Assembly: GCF_002179965.1 (NCBI RefSeq)
Contig: NZ_NGUQ01000037.1
Location: 992,001-1,056,000 of the forward strand
DNA from: Pandoraea sp. PE-S2T-3
Lineage (GTDB): Bacteria > Pseudomonadota > Gammaproteobacteria > Burkholderiales > Burkholderiaceae
DNA: 64,000 nucleotides
Direction: 5' to 3'
A program made the translations under genes and the position numbers. Under the pieces are notes generated by a model. The model ran no database searches. It was not told the DNA's origin and saw nothing but the letters and a program-made list of their open reading frames with translations. Positions 1 through 8,363 of this stretch are shown piece by piece (the stretch's first letter is position 1; the number at the start of each line of letters is the position of its first letter).

Positions 1-311
1 GTGCCACGCTATGGCGGTCGCGCCTAACGCATCGCACCATTCCTTTCTTGTTCCGCCGAAGCAATGTGTCAAGTGCTTATTTCCTTACACTTTTTACTTT
101 TACTGCGGTTGAGCGCAACGCCGCGCAGCCGCCACCCGCGGAATGCCCGTCGCGCCGGGCAAAACCCGCGAAACGTCCCATGAACGGCCCCGCCGTTCCG
201 TCCGCATGTCACCTATTTGCCACAGTTGCCGTCCTAAGAGAGACTCTGGCAAAATGATAAACCTGTTTACTAATTTGTCTGCCGGCGAAGCCTCGCCGGC
301 GCACGTCCGCC
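1..311. other. Upstream region of the MarR gene, no gene seen
   Basis: I find no convincing coding sequence here. The 12-bp palindrome TAAACCTGTTTA (258-269) is a plausible operator for the MarR regulator that follows. A perfect 8-bp hairpin (GCCGGCGA / TCGCCGGC, 281-300, loop AGCC) ends 11 nt before the start codon at 312, where no clear ribosome binding site is visible. Both assignments are inference. Confidence 0.4.
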
Positions 312-827
312 ATGCCGAAAATCGATTGGTCGTCCCGCTTCGGCACGCTCGTCCATGACGTGGCCCGGGTGCACTCGCGTTTGTTCGACCGGCGCGCCCG
401 AGGCAATTTCGATCTCACCCGTGCGCAATGCCGCGTGCTGGTGATGCTGCACCGCTACGGTGTACAGACCCAGGCCGAACTGGCCGAACGCATGGAGTTG
501 ACGCCCATGGCACTCGTCAGACTGCTCGACCGGCTCAGGGAAAAGGAATTGGTGCGTCGTGAACGCGACCCCAACGACAAGCGCGCTCACCTGCTGTATC
601 TGACCGAGGCGTCGGAAGCCAAGATCGACACGATCGTCGCCTTCGCCGGCATGGTCGAGCGCGACGCGATGGCCGACCTCACCCCGGCGGAACGCGCCGA
701 ACTCTCGCGCCTGCTCGGCAAAGTGCTGACCAACCTGACGCGCGCGGAGGCGGCCTGCCCGCCCACATCGCCCGTGCCGAAACGCACGGATCGCACTGAC
801 CACACTGACGACGAAACAACGGAATAA
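312..827 (+). CDS. MarR family transcriptional regulator
   Basis: This 171-aa protein has the MarR layout: an N-terminal dimerisation helix, a winged helix-turn-helix at about residues 50-100 (AELAERMELTPMALVRLLDR, then the wing with the conserved DPNDKRAH), and a C-terminal helix. MarR proteins are dimeric repressors that release DNA on binding small, often aromatic, ligands. The gene lies 172 bp upstream of a DHA2 exporter on the same strand, a common local regulator/pump pairing, so control of that pump is likely. The C-terminal tail is rich in Thr, Asp and Arg and is probably disordered. Family call firm; ligand unknown. Confidence 0.93.
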   Translation: MPKIDWSSRFGTLVHDVARVHSRLFDRRARGNFDLTRAQCRVLVMLHRYGVQTQAELAERMELTPMALVRLLDRLREKELVRRERDPNDKRAHLLYLTEASEAKIDTIVAFAGMVERDAMADLTPAERAELSRLLGKVLTNLTRAEAACPPTSPVPKRTDRTDHTDDETTE

Positions 828-999
828 GGATTCTTTAAGGAGTTTTGAGAAACCGTGAAGGAGACAGCGCGCCGATGACCTGACGTCGGCGGGCAAGCGC
901 ACTGCCAGACGGCCGCTCCCGGCGAACACCCTTGGGACGACGGCAACACGCAGTGCGACAACAACAATAGGTTCGAAGCATTCCACCCGAGGTAATACC

Positions 1000-2538
1000 G
1001 TGTCTTCCCCGCAAAGCGCCGGCGACGCCAACAAGCATCGCGCGCTGGTCAGTATTTCCGTCATGCTCGCGACGGTGCTGCAAACGCTCGACAGCACCAT
1101 CGCCAACGTTGCCCTGCCCCACATGCAAGGCAGCCTTTCCGCCTCACAGGACTCGATCACCTGGGTACTGACGTCGTATATCGTCGCGGCCGCCATTGCC
1201 ACGCCGCTCACCGGTGCGCTCTGTGCACGCTTCGGTCGACGCCGGGTGTTTCTGTGGTCAGTCGCCGGCTTCACCATCGCGTCTGCGCTATGCGGTATGG
1301 CGCATTCGCTCACGGAAATCGTGGCGGCGCGCCTGTTTCAGGGCATCTGCGGGGCAGCACTCGTCCCGCTATCGCAAGCGACCATGCTCGACATCAATCC
1401 ACCGCACAAACACGGCTCGGCGATGGCGGTATTCGGCATGGGGGTGATGGTCGGACCGATTCTCGGCCCGTCGCTCGGCGGCTGGCTGACCGACAGCTAC
1501 AACTGGCGCTGGGTGTTCTACATCAACCTGCCGATCGGGTTGATCGCGTTTCTCGGCATCGCCGCGTATCTGAAAGAGCCACCCGAAGCGAAGGCCGGAA
1601 AATTCGATGCGCTGGGTTTCGTCACACTCGGGCTGGCGATTGGGCTACTGCAATTGCTGCTCGACCGGGGTGAACAGCAAGACTGGCTGAATTCGACCGA
1701 GATCTGGCTGGAGATGCTCGGCGCGATCATCTGCTTCGCCTATTTCATCGTGCACACGTGGACCGCCGACGAGAACTCGTTCTTCAACCGGGCCTTGCTG
1801 CGCGACCGCAACTTCAATACCGGCATCATCTACATCTTCGTCGTCGGGATCATTCTTTACGCCACGCGCGCGTTGCTCCCGCCGATGCTGCAAAGCCTGT
1901 TCGGCTATCCGGCCATTCTGACCGGGCTGGTCACGGCGCCGTCCGGCGCGGGCACGATGGCCGCGATGCTGATCGTCGGGCGCCTCGTGGGCAAAGTGGA
2001 CGTGCGTTATCTGCTCGGGTTCGGCTTCGCGCTCACCGCCTATTCGCTTTACATGATGGCCGGGTACACGACGACACTCAGTCCGTCGGACATCGTCTGG
2101 CCGGGCGTCATTCAGGGCTTCGGGCTGGGGTTCGTGTTCGTGCCGCTCACCACTGTCACGTTCGCGACGCTACCGGGCGCACTGCGCGCCGACGGGGCGG
2201 CGATTTACAGCCTGTCGCGCAACATCGGCAGCAGTATCGGTATTTCTGTCGTGCAGACGCTGCTCACGCAAAACACGCAGGTCAATCACGCGGTGCTCTC
2301 CGAACACATCACACCGTTCACACAGGGACTGGAATCGTACGCACAAACGTATGGATCGGCGGCCATCGCCGCCCTCAATGCCGAAGTCACCCGGCAGGCG
2401 GCGATGATCGCCTATCTGGATGACTTCAAGCTGATGATGATTCTCACGCTGCTGGTCATGCCGCTATTGCTGTTTATTCGCATGAAGAAGAAGCAGCCGG
2501 GCGAAGTCGAGGAAATGGTGCACGTGGCGGCAGATTGA
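1000..2538 (+). CDS. DHA2 family MFS drug exporter (EmrB/QacA type)
   Basis: The 512-aa protein begins with GTG, preceded by GAGG about 8 nt upstream. It has the length and 14-segment hydrophobic pattern of the DHA2 family of proton-driven multidrug exporters. The start shows the family's LDSTIANVALP motif, and motif C (GVMVGPILGPSLGGW) lies at about residues 147-161, as in antiporters. EmrB-type pumps usually work with a periplasmic adaptor (EmrA) and an outer membrane factor. Neither is encoded next to it, so partners are elsewhere or it acts alone. Expression is probably set by the adjacent MarR protein. Substrate unknown. Confidence 0.92.
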   Translation: MSSPQSAGDANKHRALVSISVMLATVLQTLDSTIANVALPHMQGSLSASQDSITWVLTSYIVAAAIATPLTGALCARFGRRRVFLWSVAGFTIASALCGMAHSLTEIVAARLFQGICGAALVPLSQATMLDINPPHKHGSAMAVFGMGVMVGPILGPSLGGWLTDSYNWRWVFYINLPIGLIAFLGIAAYLKEPPEAKAGKFDALGFVTLGLAIGLLQLLLDRGEQQDWLNSTEIWLEMLGAIICFAYFIVHTWTADENSFFNRALLRDRNFNTGIIYIFVVGIILYATRALLPPMLQSLFGYPAILTGLVTAPSGAGTMAAMLIVGRLVGKVDVRYLLGFGFALTAYSLYMMAGYTTTLSPSDIVWPGVIQGFGLGFVFVPLTTVTFATLPGALRADGAAIYSLSRNIGSSIGISVVQTLLTQNTQVNHAVLSEHITPFTQGLESYAQTYGSAAIAALNAEVTRQAAMIAYLDDFKLMMILTLLVMPLLLFIRMKKKQPGEVEEMVHVAAD

Positions 2539-2568
2539 GCGAAACCGCTTCGATCACGTGCGCCTGCA

Positions 2569-2596
2569 TTAGGGCATCTACATCAGGGCATCAACA
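2569..2596 (-). repeat. 14-bp x2 tandem repeat spanning the fasciclin-gene stop
   Basis: Two 14-bp units (2583-2596 and 2569-2582) match at 12 of 14 positions. Read on the minus strand the first unit holds the last codons and TGA stop of the fasciclin gene, and the second ends in TAA in another frame. It is one member of the recurrent 3'-end repeat pattern of this window. Confidence 0.8.
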
Positions 2597-3173
2597 CCTT
2601 GTCGACCACGTGAATCACGCCGTTCGATTGCATGACGTTGCCGATGGTGACATTGGCGACACCGCCTTTATCGTCGGTTACGGTCAGGTGATTGCCTTGT
2701 TGCATGACGGTAAGCGAGTCGCCTTCCACCGTCTTGAGCGTCGCGCGGCCACCGCCGTCGCTCACGGCTTTCATCAGATCCTGTGCAGTAAGACGGCCGG
2801 CCACGACGTGATACGTGAGGACTTTGTCGAGCGTCGGTTTGTTTTCAGGCTTGAGCAGCGTGTCGACGGTGCCGGCGGGCAGTGCCGCAAAGGCTTCGTT
2901 GGTCGGCGCAAAGACGGTAAAGGGGCCGGGACCGGAGAGCGTGTCGACCAGCCCGCCCGCCTTGACTGCGGCAACTAACGTCGTGTGATCTTTCGAATTG
3001 ACGGCGTTCTGGATGATGTTCTTCGACGGGTACATTGCCGCCCCGCCCACCATGACCGTCTTCTCACCATCCATCGCGGCGGACGCCACAGACACCATGG
3101 CGGCCTGCCCGCCCATGACCACGGCAATCGCGAGCACAACACCGGAAAATCCGGACATTTGACGTGTTTTCAT
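2583..3173 (-). CDS. Secreted fasciclin (FAS1) domain protein
   Basis: The start at 3173 was chosen because it follows a GAAAG ribosome binding site and opens directly into a signal peptide (MKTRQMSGFSGVVLAIAVVM, cleavage near ASA, about residue 32). The 196-aa product then has a single FAS1 domain from about residue 60, with the characteristic TVFAPTNEAFAALP stretch and a conserved YHVV block. FAS1 domains act in adhesion and extracellular matrix contacts; single-domain bacterial versions are periplasmic or secreted proteins of uncertain role. It is monocistronic and convergent with the exporter. Its 3' end carries a 14-bp tandem duplication that includes the stop codon. Confidence 0.9.
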   Translation of the reverse strand: MKTRQMSGFSGVVLAIAVVMGGQAAMVSVASAAMDGEKTVMVGGAAMYPSKNIIQNAVNSKDHTTLVAAVKAGGLVDTLSGPGPFTVFAPTNEAFAALPAGTVDTLLKPENKPTLDKVLTYHVVAGRLTAQDLMKAVSDGGGRATLKTVEGDSLTVMQQGNHLTVTDDKGGVANVTIGNVMQSNGVIHVVDKVLMP

Positions 3174-3301
3174 TCTTTCACCCGATTCATGGCGCTTCGC
3201 AAGTTGGAAGCACTCAGACATACGAGTGGGAATGAATGGCGGATGCGTCGCCTGAAAGAAAAGACTCGCGTGTGCCGGAACGTGTCCGGGTACGCCTGAG
3301 A

Positions 3302-3679
3302 TTATGTCTTCTTCCGGGTCGCGCGGCGCTTGCGCGGTTTGGGCTCGACGCCGATGCGGGCATCGCCCGCGAGTACCAGCGCAGTCATGGTGTGTGCGAC
3401 GGCTTCGAACGCCGGGTCCGATTGCGGCACGTAAAGCCATTTGCCCAACACCGGATGAGGTTGCAACGCGGGAATCTCTGCCATCAACGAAGCGTGATGG
3501 GCCTGCGAAGTACAGACCAGCAAGCCGTCCCACGGCGAATCGCGATCAGCGGCGATCAGACAGAGCAAACCTCCCACATAAGCAGCGTCGCTGCCGAACA
3601 TTCGCTTGTGAATGAACGTCTCGTCTCGCTCGAAAGCATCGAATATCCAGAGCAGCGAATTACGCACGGACGATGGCAT
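3302..3679 (-). CDS. Conserved protein with TfoX-N-like features
   Basis: The 125-aa protein contains KRMFGSDAAYVGGLLCLIAA at about residues 25-44. This resembles the RMFGG..Y..G..FALI signature of the TfoX N-terminal domain, a small alpha/beta fold found in competence and MmcQ-like proteins. I recall similar uncharacterised proteins in Burkholderia. The C terminus is a basic tail (KPRKRRATRKK) that could contact nucleic acid. No signal peptide or membrane segment is seen, so it is cytoplasmic. No strong ribosome binding site precedes the ATG. The function is unknown and the TfoX relation is a weak motif-level inference. Confidence 0.75.
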   Translation of the reverse strand: MPSSVRNSLLWIFDAFERDETFIHKRMFGSDAAYVGGLLCLIAADRDSPWDGLLVCTSQAHHASLMAEIPALQPHPVLGKWLYVPQSDPAFEAVAHTMTALVLAGDARIGVEPKPRKRRATRKKT

Positions 3680-3805
3680 AGCGAATACCGGGGAATGAAA
3701 TGAGGTCAGGATACGGGGATAAACCGAAGTGTATGGGATTCAACGCTAGAATCGCCGCATATCGCCAAATCCACACCTTACCGCGCTTGCGCTGCCCATC
3801 ACGCC

Positions 3806-4195
3806 ATGACTGATACCCGCCGCGATCGACTGGCTGTAGAGGAAGCAGAACACACGCTTGCACGCGCGCATCTCGACCTAGCGACCGGGCTCGACGTCAT
3901 CGAGTCGCTGCTGCATCCCGATTACGTCATCATTCAACCGGGCGGCGTGATCGAGACGAAAACCGATGTGCTGGCGTCTTATCGCACCGGCACACGGCAT
4001 TGGGATACCGCGCAAGTCGATCAGCTTCGCTCGACGCAATACGGCGCGACGATCATCGTCGTCGGCCGCTGGTGCGCGAGCGGGTATAACGGGGCAACGT
4101 GGTTTGATTATCAGGCGAGGTTTGCGTCGGTCTGGATCAAGACCGGTAGCCGCTGGCAGAACATCACCTACCAGTCGACGGAAATCACCGTTTAG
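3806..4195 (+). CDS. SnoaL/DUF4440-like (NTF2 fold) protein
   Basis: This 129-aa protein has the NTF2-fold pattern: an N-terminal helix with a long acidic stretch, the block LLHPDYVIIQPGGVIETKTD at about residues 36-55, then alternating beta strands with GRWCASGYNG and ARFASVWIKTGSRWQNITYQ. The last is the typical "vwvk..g.W.i...q.s.i" ending of DUF4440/SnoaL-like proteins. Such proteins are small ligand-binding or isomerase-like domains, or stress proteins. It is cytoplasmic and monocistronic. The upstream ribosome binding site is weak, so the start is less certain than the family. Confidence 0.8.
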   Translation: MTDTRRDRLAVEEAEHTLARAHLDLATGLDVIESLLHPDYVIIQPGGVIETKTDVLASYRTGTRHWDTAQVDQLRSTQYGATIIVVGRWCASGYNGATWFDYQARFASVWIKTGSRWQNITYQSTEITV

Positions 4196-4240
4196 GCCGC
4201 CCAAACGCTTCCGAACACTTCGGATGCCGCCCGCAGTCCA

Positions 4241-4495
4241 CTATGGCGACGAAGTGGCGGCTTGTGCGCGATGCGCGGCAGCAATATACGCCAACCCCGC
4301 CGCACTGAGCGCGATCTCGGCGACGCCGCCGGGCGTATGAATCCGGATGAGATACCCTCGCGCGTTGGCCTCTTCCCAGACGGGTAAGCGCGGGCAAGAT
4401 GTACGCCACGCCTCCATGATCTCGGCATAAGGCTTCCCCGCCGGCCCGATCCACTCCAGCAGGTCGAGGATCAACGGTTCGATCGATGCGTCCAT
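4241..4495 (-). CDS. Small conserved protein, unknown function
   Basis: The start at 4495 was chosen because a perfect GGAGGTGATC sits directly before that ATG; a longer in-frame start ten codons upstream lacks one. The 84-aa product begins MDASIEPLILDLLEWIG and contains CPRLPVWEEANARGYLIR, a pattern I recall from short uncharacterised Burkholderiales proteins. The helix-rich N terminus and the "vweeanargylir" strand suggest a winged-helix-like fold, though that is only an impression. It lies in a cluster of small minus-strand genes. Function unknown. Confidence 0.7.
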   Translation of the reverse strand: MDASIEPLILDLLEWIGPAGKPYAEIMEAWRTSCPRLPVWEEANARGYLIRIHTPGGVAEIALSAAGLAYIAAAHRAQAATSSP

Positions 4496-4590
4496 GATCA
4501 CCTCCAGAATCCCGGCGATATCCAATGCCGGTGAAGTCAGTCGGGCAGGTGCAGCGTCTGGCAGGCGGGCTTTGCCGCGAAAGCTGCGCG

Positions 4591-4857
4591 TTACTTAAAC
4601 ACGCCGGCCCGGGCATCCTGCTCGAATTGGGTGGTCCACGTGGCCTCGCCGACCGATGAGCGGTAATGCCGGATTCGGCGCATGCCGCTCACATAGACAT
4701 CGTGAATAGCCTGCGCAAGCGCGCCTTCGCCCGAATAGCTGGTTTCTACCGTCACGATCAGGCGCTTCACGTTAATGCCACTGGCGAGACACGCGGCGAG
4801 AAACCGCTCGCGCTGCTCTTCAGGAAGCGCCTCGATCCCCTGGTTTTTCCGATCCAT
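4591..4857 (-). CDS. Small conserved protein, unknown function
   Basis: The 88-aa product starts at an ATG preceded by GGGAGATCAGG, a usable ribosome binding site. It has a charged N terminus (MDRKNQGIEALPEEQRERFL), one Cys in FLAACLASGINVKRL, and a run of beta-prone residues (RLIVTVETSY). No membrane segment, signal peptide or recognisable motif is present. It is 95 bp upstream of another small minus-strand gene and could be co-transcribed with it. I do not recognise the family; coding status rests on the ribosome binding site and the even composition. Confidence 0.6.
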   Translation of the reverse strand: MDRKNQGIEALPEEQRERFLAACLASGINVKRLIVTVETSYSGEGALAQAIHDVYVSGMRRIRHYRSSVGEATWTTQFEQDARAGVFK

Positions 4858-5033
4858 CCTGATCTCCCAGCGCTGTTAAGCATGCCGCGCGCATTGCGCC
4901 ACACGATAAAGACGTTTCAAAACATTCTGATGCCGAACCCTGTTGCTTGTTTAGCTATCGGCGTTAAAGATTTCGAGCAATGCGGCGTCATAGCGCGCAT
5001 ACTCGATAAAACGGCGGCATCAGGAGAAAAACC

Positions 5034-5225
5034 ATGCTTTCGCTCACCAAACAAGCCATTGCGGCCGCACTTCAATTAATTGCGAAGGGAAGCGACACAC
5101 CACCTGACGCGGTCATCGACGCGCTACTCGCCCGCGAACTGGTTCGCCGGGTTGGCAAACGCCTGGAAGTGACGCCGTACGGTAAATCCTACTGCCGATC
5201 GATGTACACCCCGGCGTGGCACTGA
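5034..5225 (+). CDS. 63-aa conserved protein, paralog A of a convergent pair
   Basis: The 63-aa protein MLSLTKQAIAAALQ... is clearly homologous over its whole length to the 64-aa product of the gene at 5367-5561 on the opposite strand. Both share [ML][ST]L[ST]KQAI, ALLAREL, RVG.RLE[VL]T and end CRS....PAW. Conservation between copies argues that both are real genes. The pattern looks like a tiny winged-helix (KQAI helix, ALLARELV helix, beta wing ending TPYGKSY), but that is inference. An AGGAG precedes the start. The stop region is a 13-bp tandem repeat with stops in all three frames, followed by a perfect hairpin. Confidence 0.8.
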   Translation: MLSLTKQAIAAALQLIAKGSDTPPDAVIDALLARELVRRVGKRLEVTPYGKSYCRSMYTPAWH

Positions 5226-5248
5226 GCGCCTGAACTGAGCACTTGAAA
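5223..5248 (+). repeat. 13-bp x2 tandem repeat beginning at a stop codon
   Basis: Two 13-bp units (5223-5235, 5236-5248) match at 10 of 13 positions. The first begins with the TGA stop of the 63-aa gene. TGA triplets occur at offsets 0, 8, 13 and 21, so every frame is closed within 24 bp. Confidence 0.75.
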
Positions 5249-5252
5249 TGCG

Positions 5253-5278
5253 TTTAGCGGGCACGTATGCCCGCTAAA
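5253..5278. terminator. Bidirectional hairpin between convergent paralogs
   Basis: A perfect 11-bp stem (TTTAGCGGGCA / TGCCCGCTAAA) with a 4-nt loop lies between the two convergent 63/64-aa genes. It has AAA/TTT at its base but no long T-run, so it is a plausible but weak intrinsic terminator serving both directions. Confidence 0.65.
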
Positions 5279-5366
5279 TGTCATTCAGATGCCCCAACAT
5301 TACTGGCTGGTATTGCACCGCCAGTCGACCGGGCAAGTGTGCCCCGACACCCCGGGGCGAATCCGC

Positions 5367-5561
5367 TTAACGCCAGGCGGGTGCGCGCTCCGAGCGGCAA
5401 TACGACCGCCCAAACTGGGTGAGTTCCAGCCGTTCGCCAACACGGCAAATCAGCTCTCGCGCAAGTAGCGCATTGATCACAGCTTCGGAGGGACGCGTCT
5501 GTCCGGTATCGGAAATGCGTTGAATGGCGGCCACAATGGCTTGCTTCGAAAGGGTCAGCAT
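5367..5561 (-). CDS. 64-aa conserved protein, paralog B of a convergent pair
   Basis: This 64-aa protein is the partner of the 63-aa gene at 5034-5225. The proteins are identical at roughly 60% of positions by eye, including KQAI, ALLAREL, RVG and the CRS...PAW ending. The two genes face each other about 140 bp apart, so one arose by an inverted duplication or the pair is kept as a unit. No membrane segment or signal peptide is present. The putative small winged-helix character is an inference from the helix pattern; function unknown. Confidence 0.8.
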   Translation of the reverse strand: MLTLSKQAIVAAIQRISDTGQTRPSEAVINALLARELICRVGERLELTQFGRSYCRSERAPAWR

Positions 5562-5671
5562 TCTTGAATCCTCAGCGGTCGGTCAATGACAATGATCGAC
5601 GATCACGGATGGTTCGTTGTGCTCGTGCGATTTGATACTGGCCGCAATCGATCACGCAGGATCGCGCAGCG

Positions 5672-5884
5672 TTACTGAATATTCACGGCATTCAAGGCCC
5701 ACGCGTTAGCGGGAACCGGCAACCAGCTCGCCATCCGCGAGCGCTGCATCAGGTCGCAGGCGGCGCCACGGTAGGCACGGTAGCGCAATCTCATGACAAA
5801 CGTGATCGCGGCGACGGAAAAAAACCGGGTTCGGTCCGGAGGAAGGTAGTCCGCATACAAAAACCAGCTAGGTGACGCATGCAT
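5672..5884 (-). CDS. Possible 70-aa protein, unknown function
   Basis: The reading frame starts 15 nt after the stop of the upstream minus-strand gene (5900) and has GAGGT four nt before the ATG, which suggests a two-gene operon. The product has an aromatic-rich N terminus and a stretch SVAAITFVMRLRYRAYRGA, with no motif I recognise. It is too short for composition to prove coding. An internal start at its second Met (about residue 31) would leave about 40 aa. Treat as a candidate. Confidence 0.35.
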   Translation of the reverse strand: MHASPSWFLYADYLPPDRTRFFSVAAITFVMRLRYRAYRGAACDLMQRSRMASWLPVPANAWALNAVNIQ

Positions 5885-5899
5885 GTCGACCTCACAAGG

Positions 5900-6181
5900 T
5901 CAGAGGGCTTTGGCGCCACTCTCAACCAGATTATCTACCAGCCCCTGAGCGTATTTATTCCCGGCGCGCCGCGCTTCTCCAATCGAGTCGAACGGAAGGC
6001 TCCTCAGTTGGAATGTCTTGGATTCCCCGGAGTATGCGAGATCCTCGATCATCGCACGGGTAAGCCTCACGGAAACGCCGAAAGTCCGGTCATGCTTTCG
6101 CGATGTCGAATCGGGATCCTGTGCGCGGAACACGAACGTTTCCAGACGGAAACCCTTATAAAACGGAGTGACGTAGGCCAT
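5900..6181 (-). CDS. Conserved small protein, unknown function
   Basis: The start at 6181 was chosen because GAGGG lies five nt upstream; a longer frame from 6241 lacks support. The 93-aa product (MAYVTPFYKGFRLETFVFRA...) has alternating strands, then a helix AMIEDLAYSGESKTF, and ends in a helix DNLVESGAKAL. I recall similar unnamed proteins in Burkholderiaceae. No signal peptide or membrane segment. It is followed after 15 nt by a possible 70-aa gene and lies downstream of a cold-shock gene, though the latter has its own promoter. Confidence 0.6.
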   Translation of the reverse strand: MAYVTPFYKGFRLETFVFRAQDPDSTSRKHDRTFGVSVRLTRAMIEDLAYSGESKTFQLRSLPFDSIGEARRAGNKYAQGLVDNLVESGAKAL

Positions 6182-6256
6182 ATTGCCCTCGACGACCGCC
6201 GCACTTTCCCCGGCGTCGAGTGCGCGCCCGGGCCAGCACAACGAAAGGAAATGAGA

Positions 6257-6469
6257 TCAGGAGGGTCTGATATTGGAAGCCAGCAACCCCTTCGGACCGC
6301 GGGTGATGTCGAAGGACACCTTTTGATTCTCGCTGAGGGATCGGAATCCGTCGCCCTGATCGGATTTGATTTCCGAAAAGTGCGCGAAGAGGTCTTCTCC
6401 CCCCTCGTCCGGCGTGATGAATCCGAAACCCTTGCTGTCGTTAAACCACTTTACAGTACCGGTGCTCAT
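6257..6469 (-). CDS. Cold-shock protein (CspA family)
   Basis: The 70-aa product is a standard single cold-shock domain. RNP1 (KGFGFI) and RNP2-like (DLFAHFSEI) motifs are intact, and it ends [13 protein letters not shown] like other betaproteobacterial Csp proteins. It binds single-stranded RNA and DNA and acts as an RNA chaperone. The start at 6469 is fixed by GGGAG five nt upstream and by homology; the frame extends further upstream but that part is the leader. A promoter-like pair (TTGCGG, 17 bp, TATAAG) implies a leader of about 145 nt, as is usual for cold-induced csp mRNAs. Confidence 0.97.
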   Translation of the reverse strand: MSTGTVKWFNDSKGFGFITPDEGGEDLFAHFSEIKSDQGDGFRSLSENQKVSFDITRGPKGLLASNIRPS

Positions 6470-6621
6470 GTGAACTCCCAGTTCTCCCGACGTGCTGCCA
6501 TCGCAGTGCGCGCGGCTGGGCATCGGTGCCGGACAACCAAGAAATTCAGAGATCGGTAGTGTCTCGCAAAGATCGTAGGATCGACGCTCGATAAACGTCA
6601 GACTTGATGTTCGATCCATCA

Positions 6622-6650
6622 CTTATACGCGGTTATCGGGGGCGCCGCAA
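6622..6650 (-). promoter_or_regulatory. Candidate csp promoter
   Basis: On the minus strand TTGCGG (6650-6645) and TATAAG (6627-6622) are separated by 17 bp. The -10 box matches consensus at five of six bases, the -35 box at three. Transcription would start near 6615 and give a long leader before the csp start codon at 6469. Confidence 0.45.
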
Positions 6651-6657
6651 TGCTTTT

Positions 6658-7884
6658 CTACCCCGCTGCGCGCAAGGGCGTACGCGCTTCCGTCATCGTT
6701 ATTGACGTCTCTGGCGTATATCGCACGCAACGGTTTCGACCCGCCGCTTTGGCCTGATAAAGCGCGCGATCGGCACGCTGCACGAGTGACGACAACTCGC
6801 CGCGCGAGCGCTCGTCGCAGGCCACCCCGATACTCACCGTTGCCGCCACCGCTTCACCCTGTACCGTGCGTCCCGCCCGCTCGAACGCCTCGCGTACCCG
6901 CTCGGCAATGGTCAGCGCCTCCGTCACACCCACGCCCGGCAAAAACAGGGCGAATTCCTCTCCGCCGTACCGCCCGAAGATGTCGTCCGCCCGGAGCTGC
7001 TGCGACGCCGTGCGCGCGAACAGCAGCAACACGGTGTCCCCGAACGGGTGACCGTAAGTGTCGTTGATGCGCTTGAAATGATCGAGATCCAGCAGCAACA
7101 ATGCCACCGGCGCGCGCGCGGTCCCGTGGCGGCGCATTTGCTCACGAGCGAGCCGGGTGAATTCGGGGCGATTGAACGCCTGTGTGAGCCCGTCGCGCGT
7201 CGCCGCCCGGTGCAAGGCGATTTCCGACCGCTCTTTGCCGAGCGACACCATCAGGAAACTCGCCACAACGATCAGCACGAGCATCTCGGTCGTCGCCACC
7301 TGCGCCCCGAACCACGTCAAAAACCAGGTATCGGCCGGCCCGAACCAGACCAGCGCCACCGCCCGCGCGGTGTAAAAGCTGCCGTGCAATACCGCCACCA
7401 CCGCAAGCACGATGCTGCTCGGCAGCCGCATGCCCGAGGCCTGCCAGAACTCCTTGGCCGCCATCAGGCTGTACATCGCGAGCAGGGAAAAGAACAAGGC
7501 GCCGCCGCTCCACGCGTCGAGCGGACGCGCAAACAGCCAAGTCCCCCACAGCAACACCGCCGGACCGCCGAACACGGCCACCCACTGCACGCTGCGTCCG
7601 TAAAAGCGTCGCGCCCCGCTCCAGACCATGGCAAACGCCAGTGTGGCAACCGCATTCCCCAGCGGATAAAGCACGGCCAATCGGCCGCTTCGCGCGGCCA
7701 GCAAATAGAGAACGGGAGAGAACGTCGCGAGCAGGAACGCCAGACTCCACCAGCGCGGAGACTCGGCCTCGTCGCGACGCAAGGCATCGAGCATGAACAG
7801 AATGCCCGTCGCGATACTCAGCAAGAAAGTGACGAATTGCAGCGTTGGCAAGTCCAACGCAGGCAACGACAACCCCAGAGCCAT
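6658..7884 (-). CDS. Membrane diguanylate cyclase (GGDEF)
   Basis: The 408-aa protein has about seven hydrophobic segments in its first 215 residues, then a GGDEF domain. The active-site loop reads [14 protein letters not shown] at about residue 305. RADD lies exactly five residues before GGEEF, matching an RxxD product-inhibition site. [18 protein letters not shown] and the later VSIGVA block are intact, so it should make c-di-GMP under feedback control. The membrane part resembles MASE-like integral sensors, with an unknown ligand. The start at 7884 was preferred over 7920 because GGAG lies just upstream and the protein then begins at the first membrane helix. It appears monocistronic. Confidence 0.92.
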   Translation of the reverse strand: MALGLSLPALDLPTLQFVTFLLSIATGILFMLDALRRDEAESPRWWSLAFLLATFSPVLYLLAARSGRLAVLYPLGNAVATLAFAMVWSGARRFYGRSVQWVAVFGGPAVLLWGTWLFARPLDAWSGGALFFSLLAMYSLMAAKEFWQASGMRLPSSIVLAVVAVLHGSFYTARAVALVWFGPADTWFLTWFGAQVATTEMLVLIVVASFLMVSLGKERSEIALHRAATRDGLTQAFNRPEFTRLAREQMRRHGTARAPVALLLLDLDHFKRINDTYGHPFGDTVLLLFARTASQQLRADDIFGRYGGEEFALFLPGVGVTEALTIAERVREAFERAGRTVQGEAVAATVSIGVACDERSRGELSSLVQRADRALYQAKAAGRNRCVRYTPETSITMTEARTPLRAAG

Positions 7885-8363
7885 AGCTCCATTCCCCCGT
7901 GTGCGCTGCCCGCCGGGCAACTAGCCCTTACGCGTATCAGTCGCGCGGATTGAAGGCGCGGGGGAGGCGGCAAATCGCTTGTGCACCGCCTGAGATTCGG
8001 ATTGGTAAGTACCGCAGTCGCTTGCGCACCCCGTTTGGCGCACCGTCTGGCCGCCCCGGTTCGGCCATCGGTTTCTCTACAGGTCTTCCGTCGCCCTGGC
8101 CCAGCCGGCCGTGGCTTGACACGCACTTCCCTGAACACACCGTCAATGCGCGGCTGCGTGTTCTGCGCGGTATCTCGGAATCCTTGGAATTCAGCCCTGC
8201 TCCAACCCCATGCGGCGGGATTCTAGCACGCCATTTTGAGACTTCAACCGGACGGGCGGCCGACCGGCTGAAGCGCAAGCCCAGCCGATCTCAGCGCGCC
8301 TTACATTGCCTGACAGGACACCTTGGGGTCTATTCAACCCAGTTCCGGGCGCGTGAACGCGTG
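7885..8363. other. 479-bp intergenic region, no gene seen
   Basis: This stretch separates the cyclase start from the end of the IclR gene. Short open frames exist on both strands but none has a ribosome binding site or protein-like composition. It should hold the cyclase promoter and the terminator of the catabolic cluster, but I could not identify either with confidence. Confidence 0.4.
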
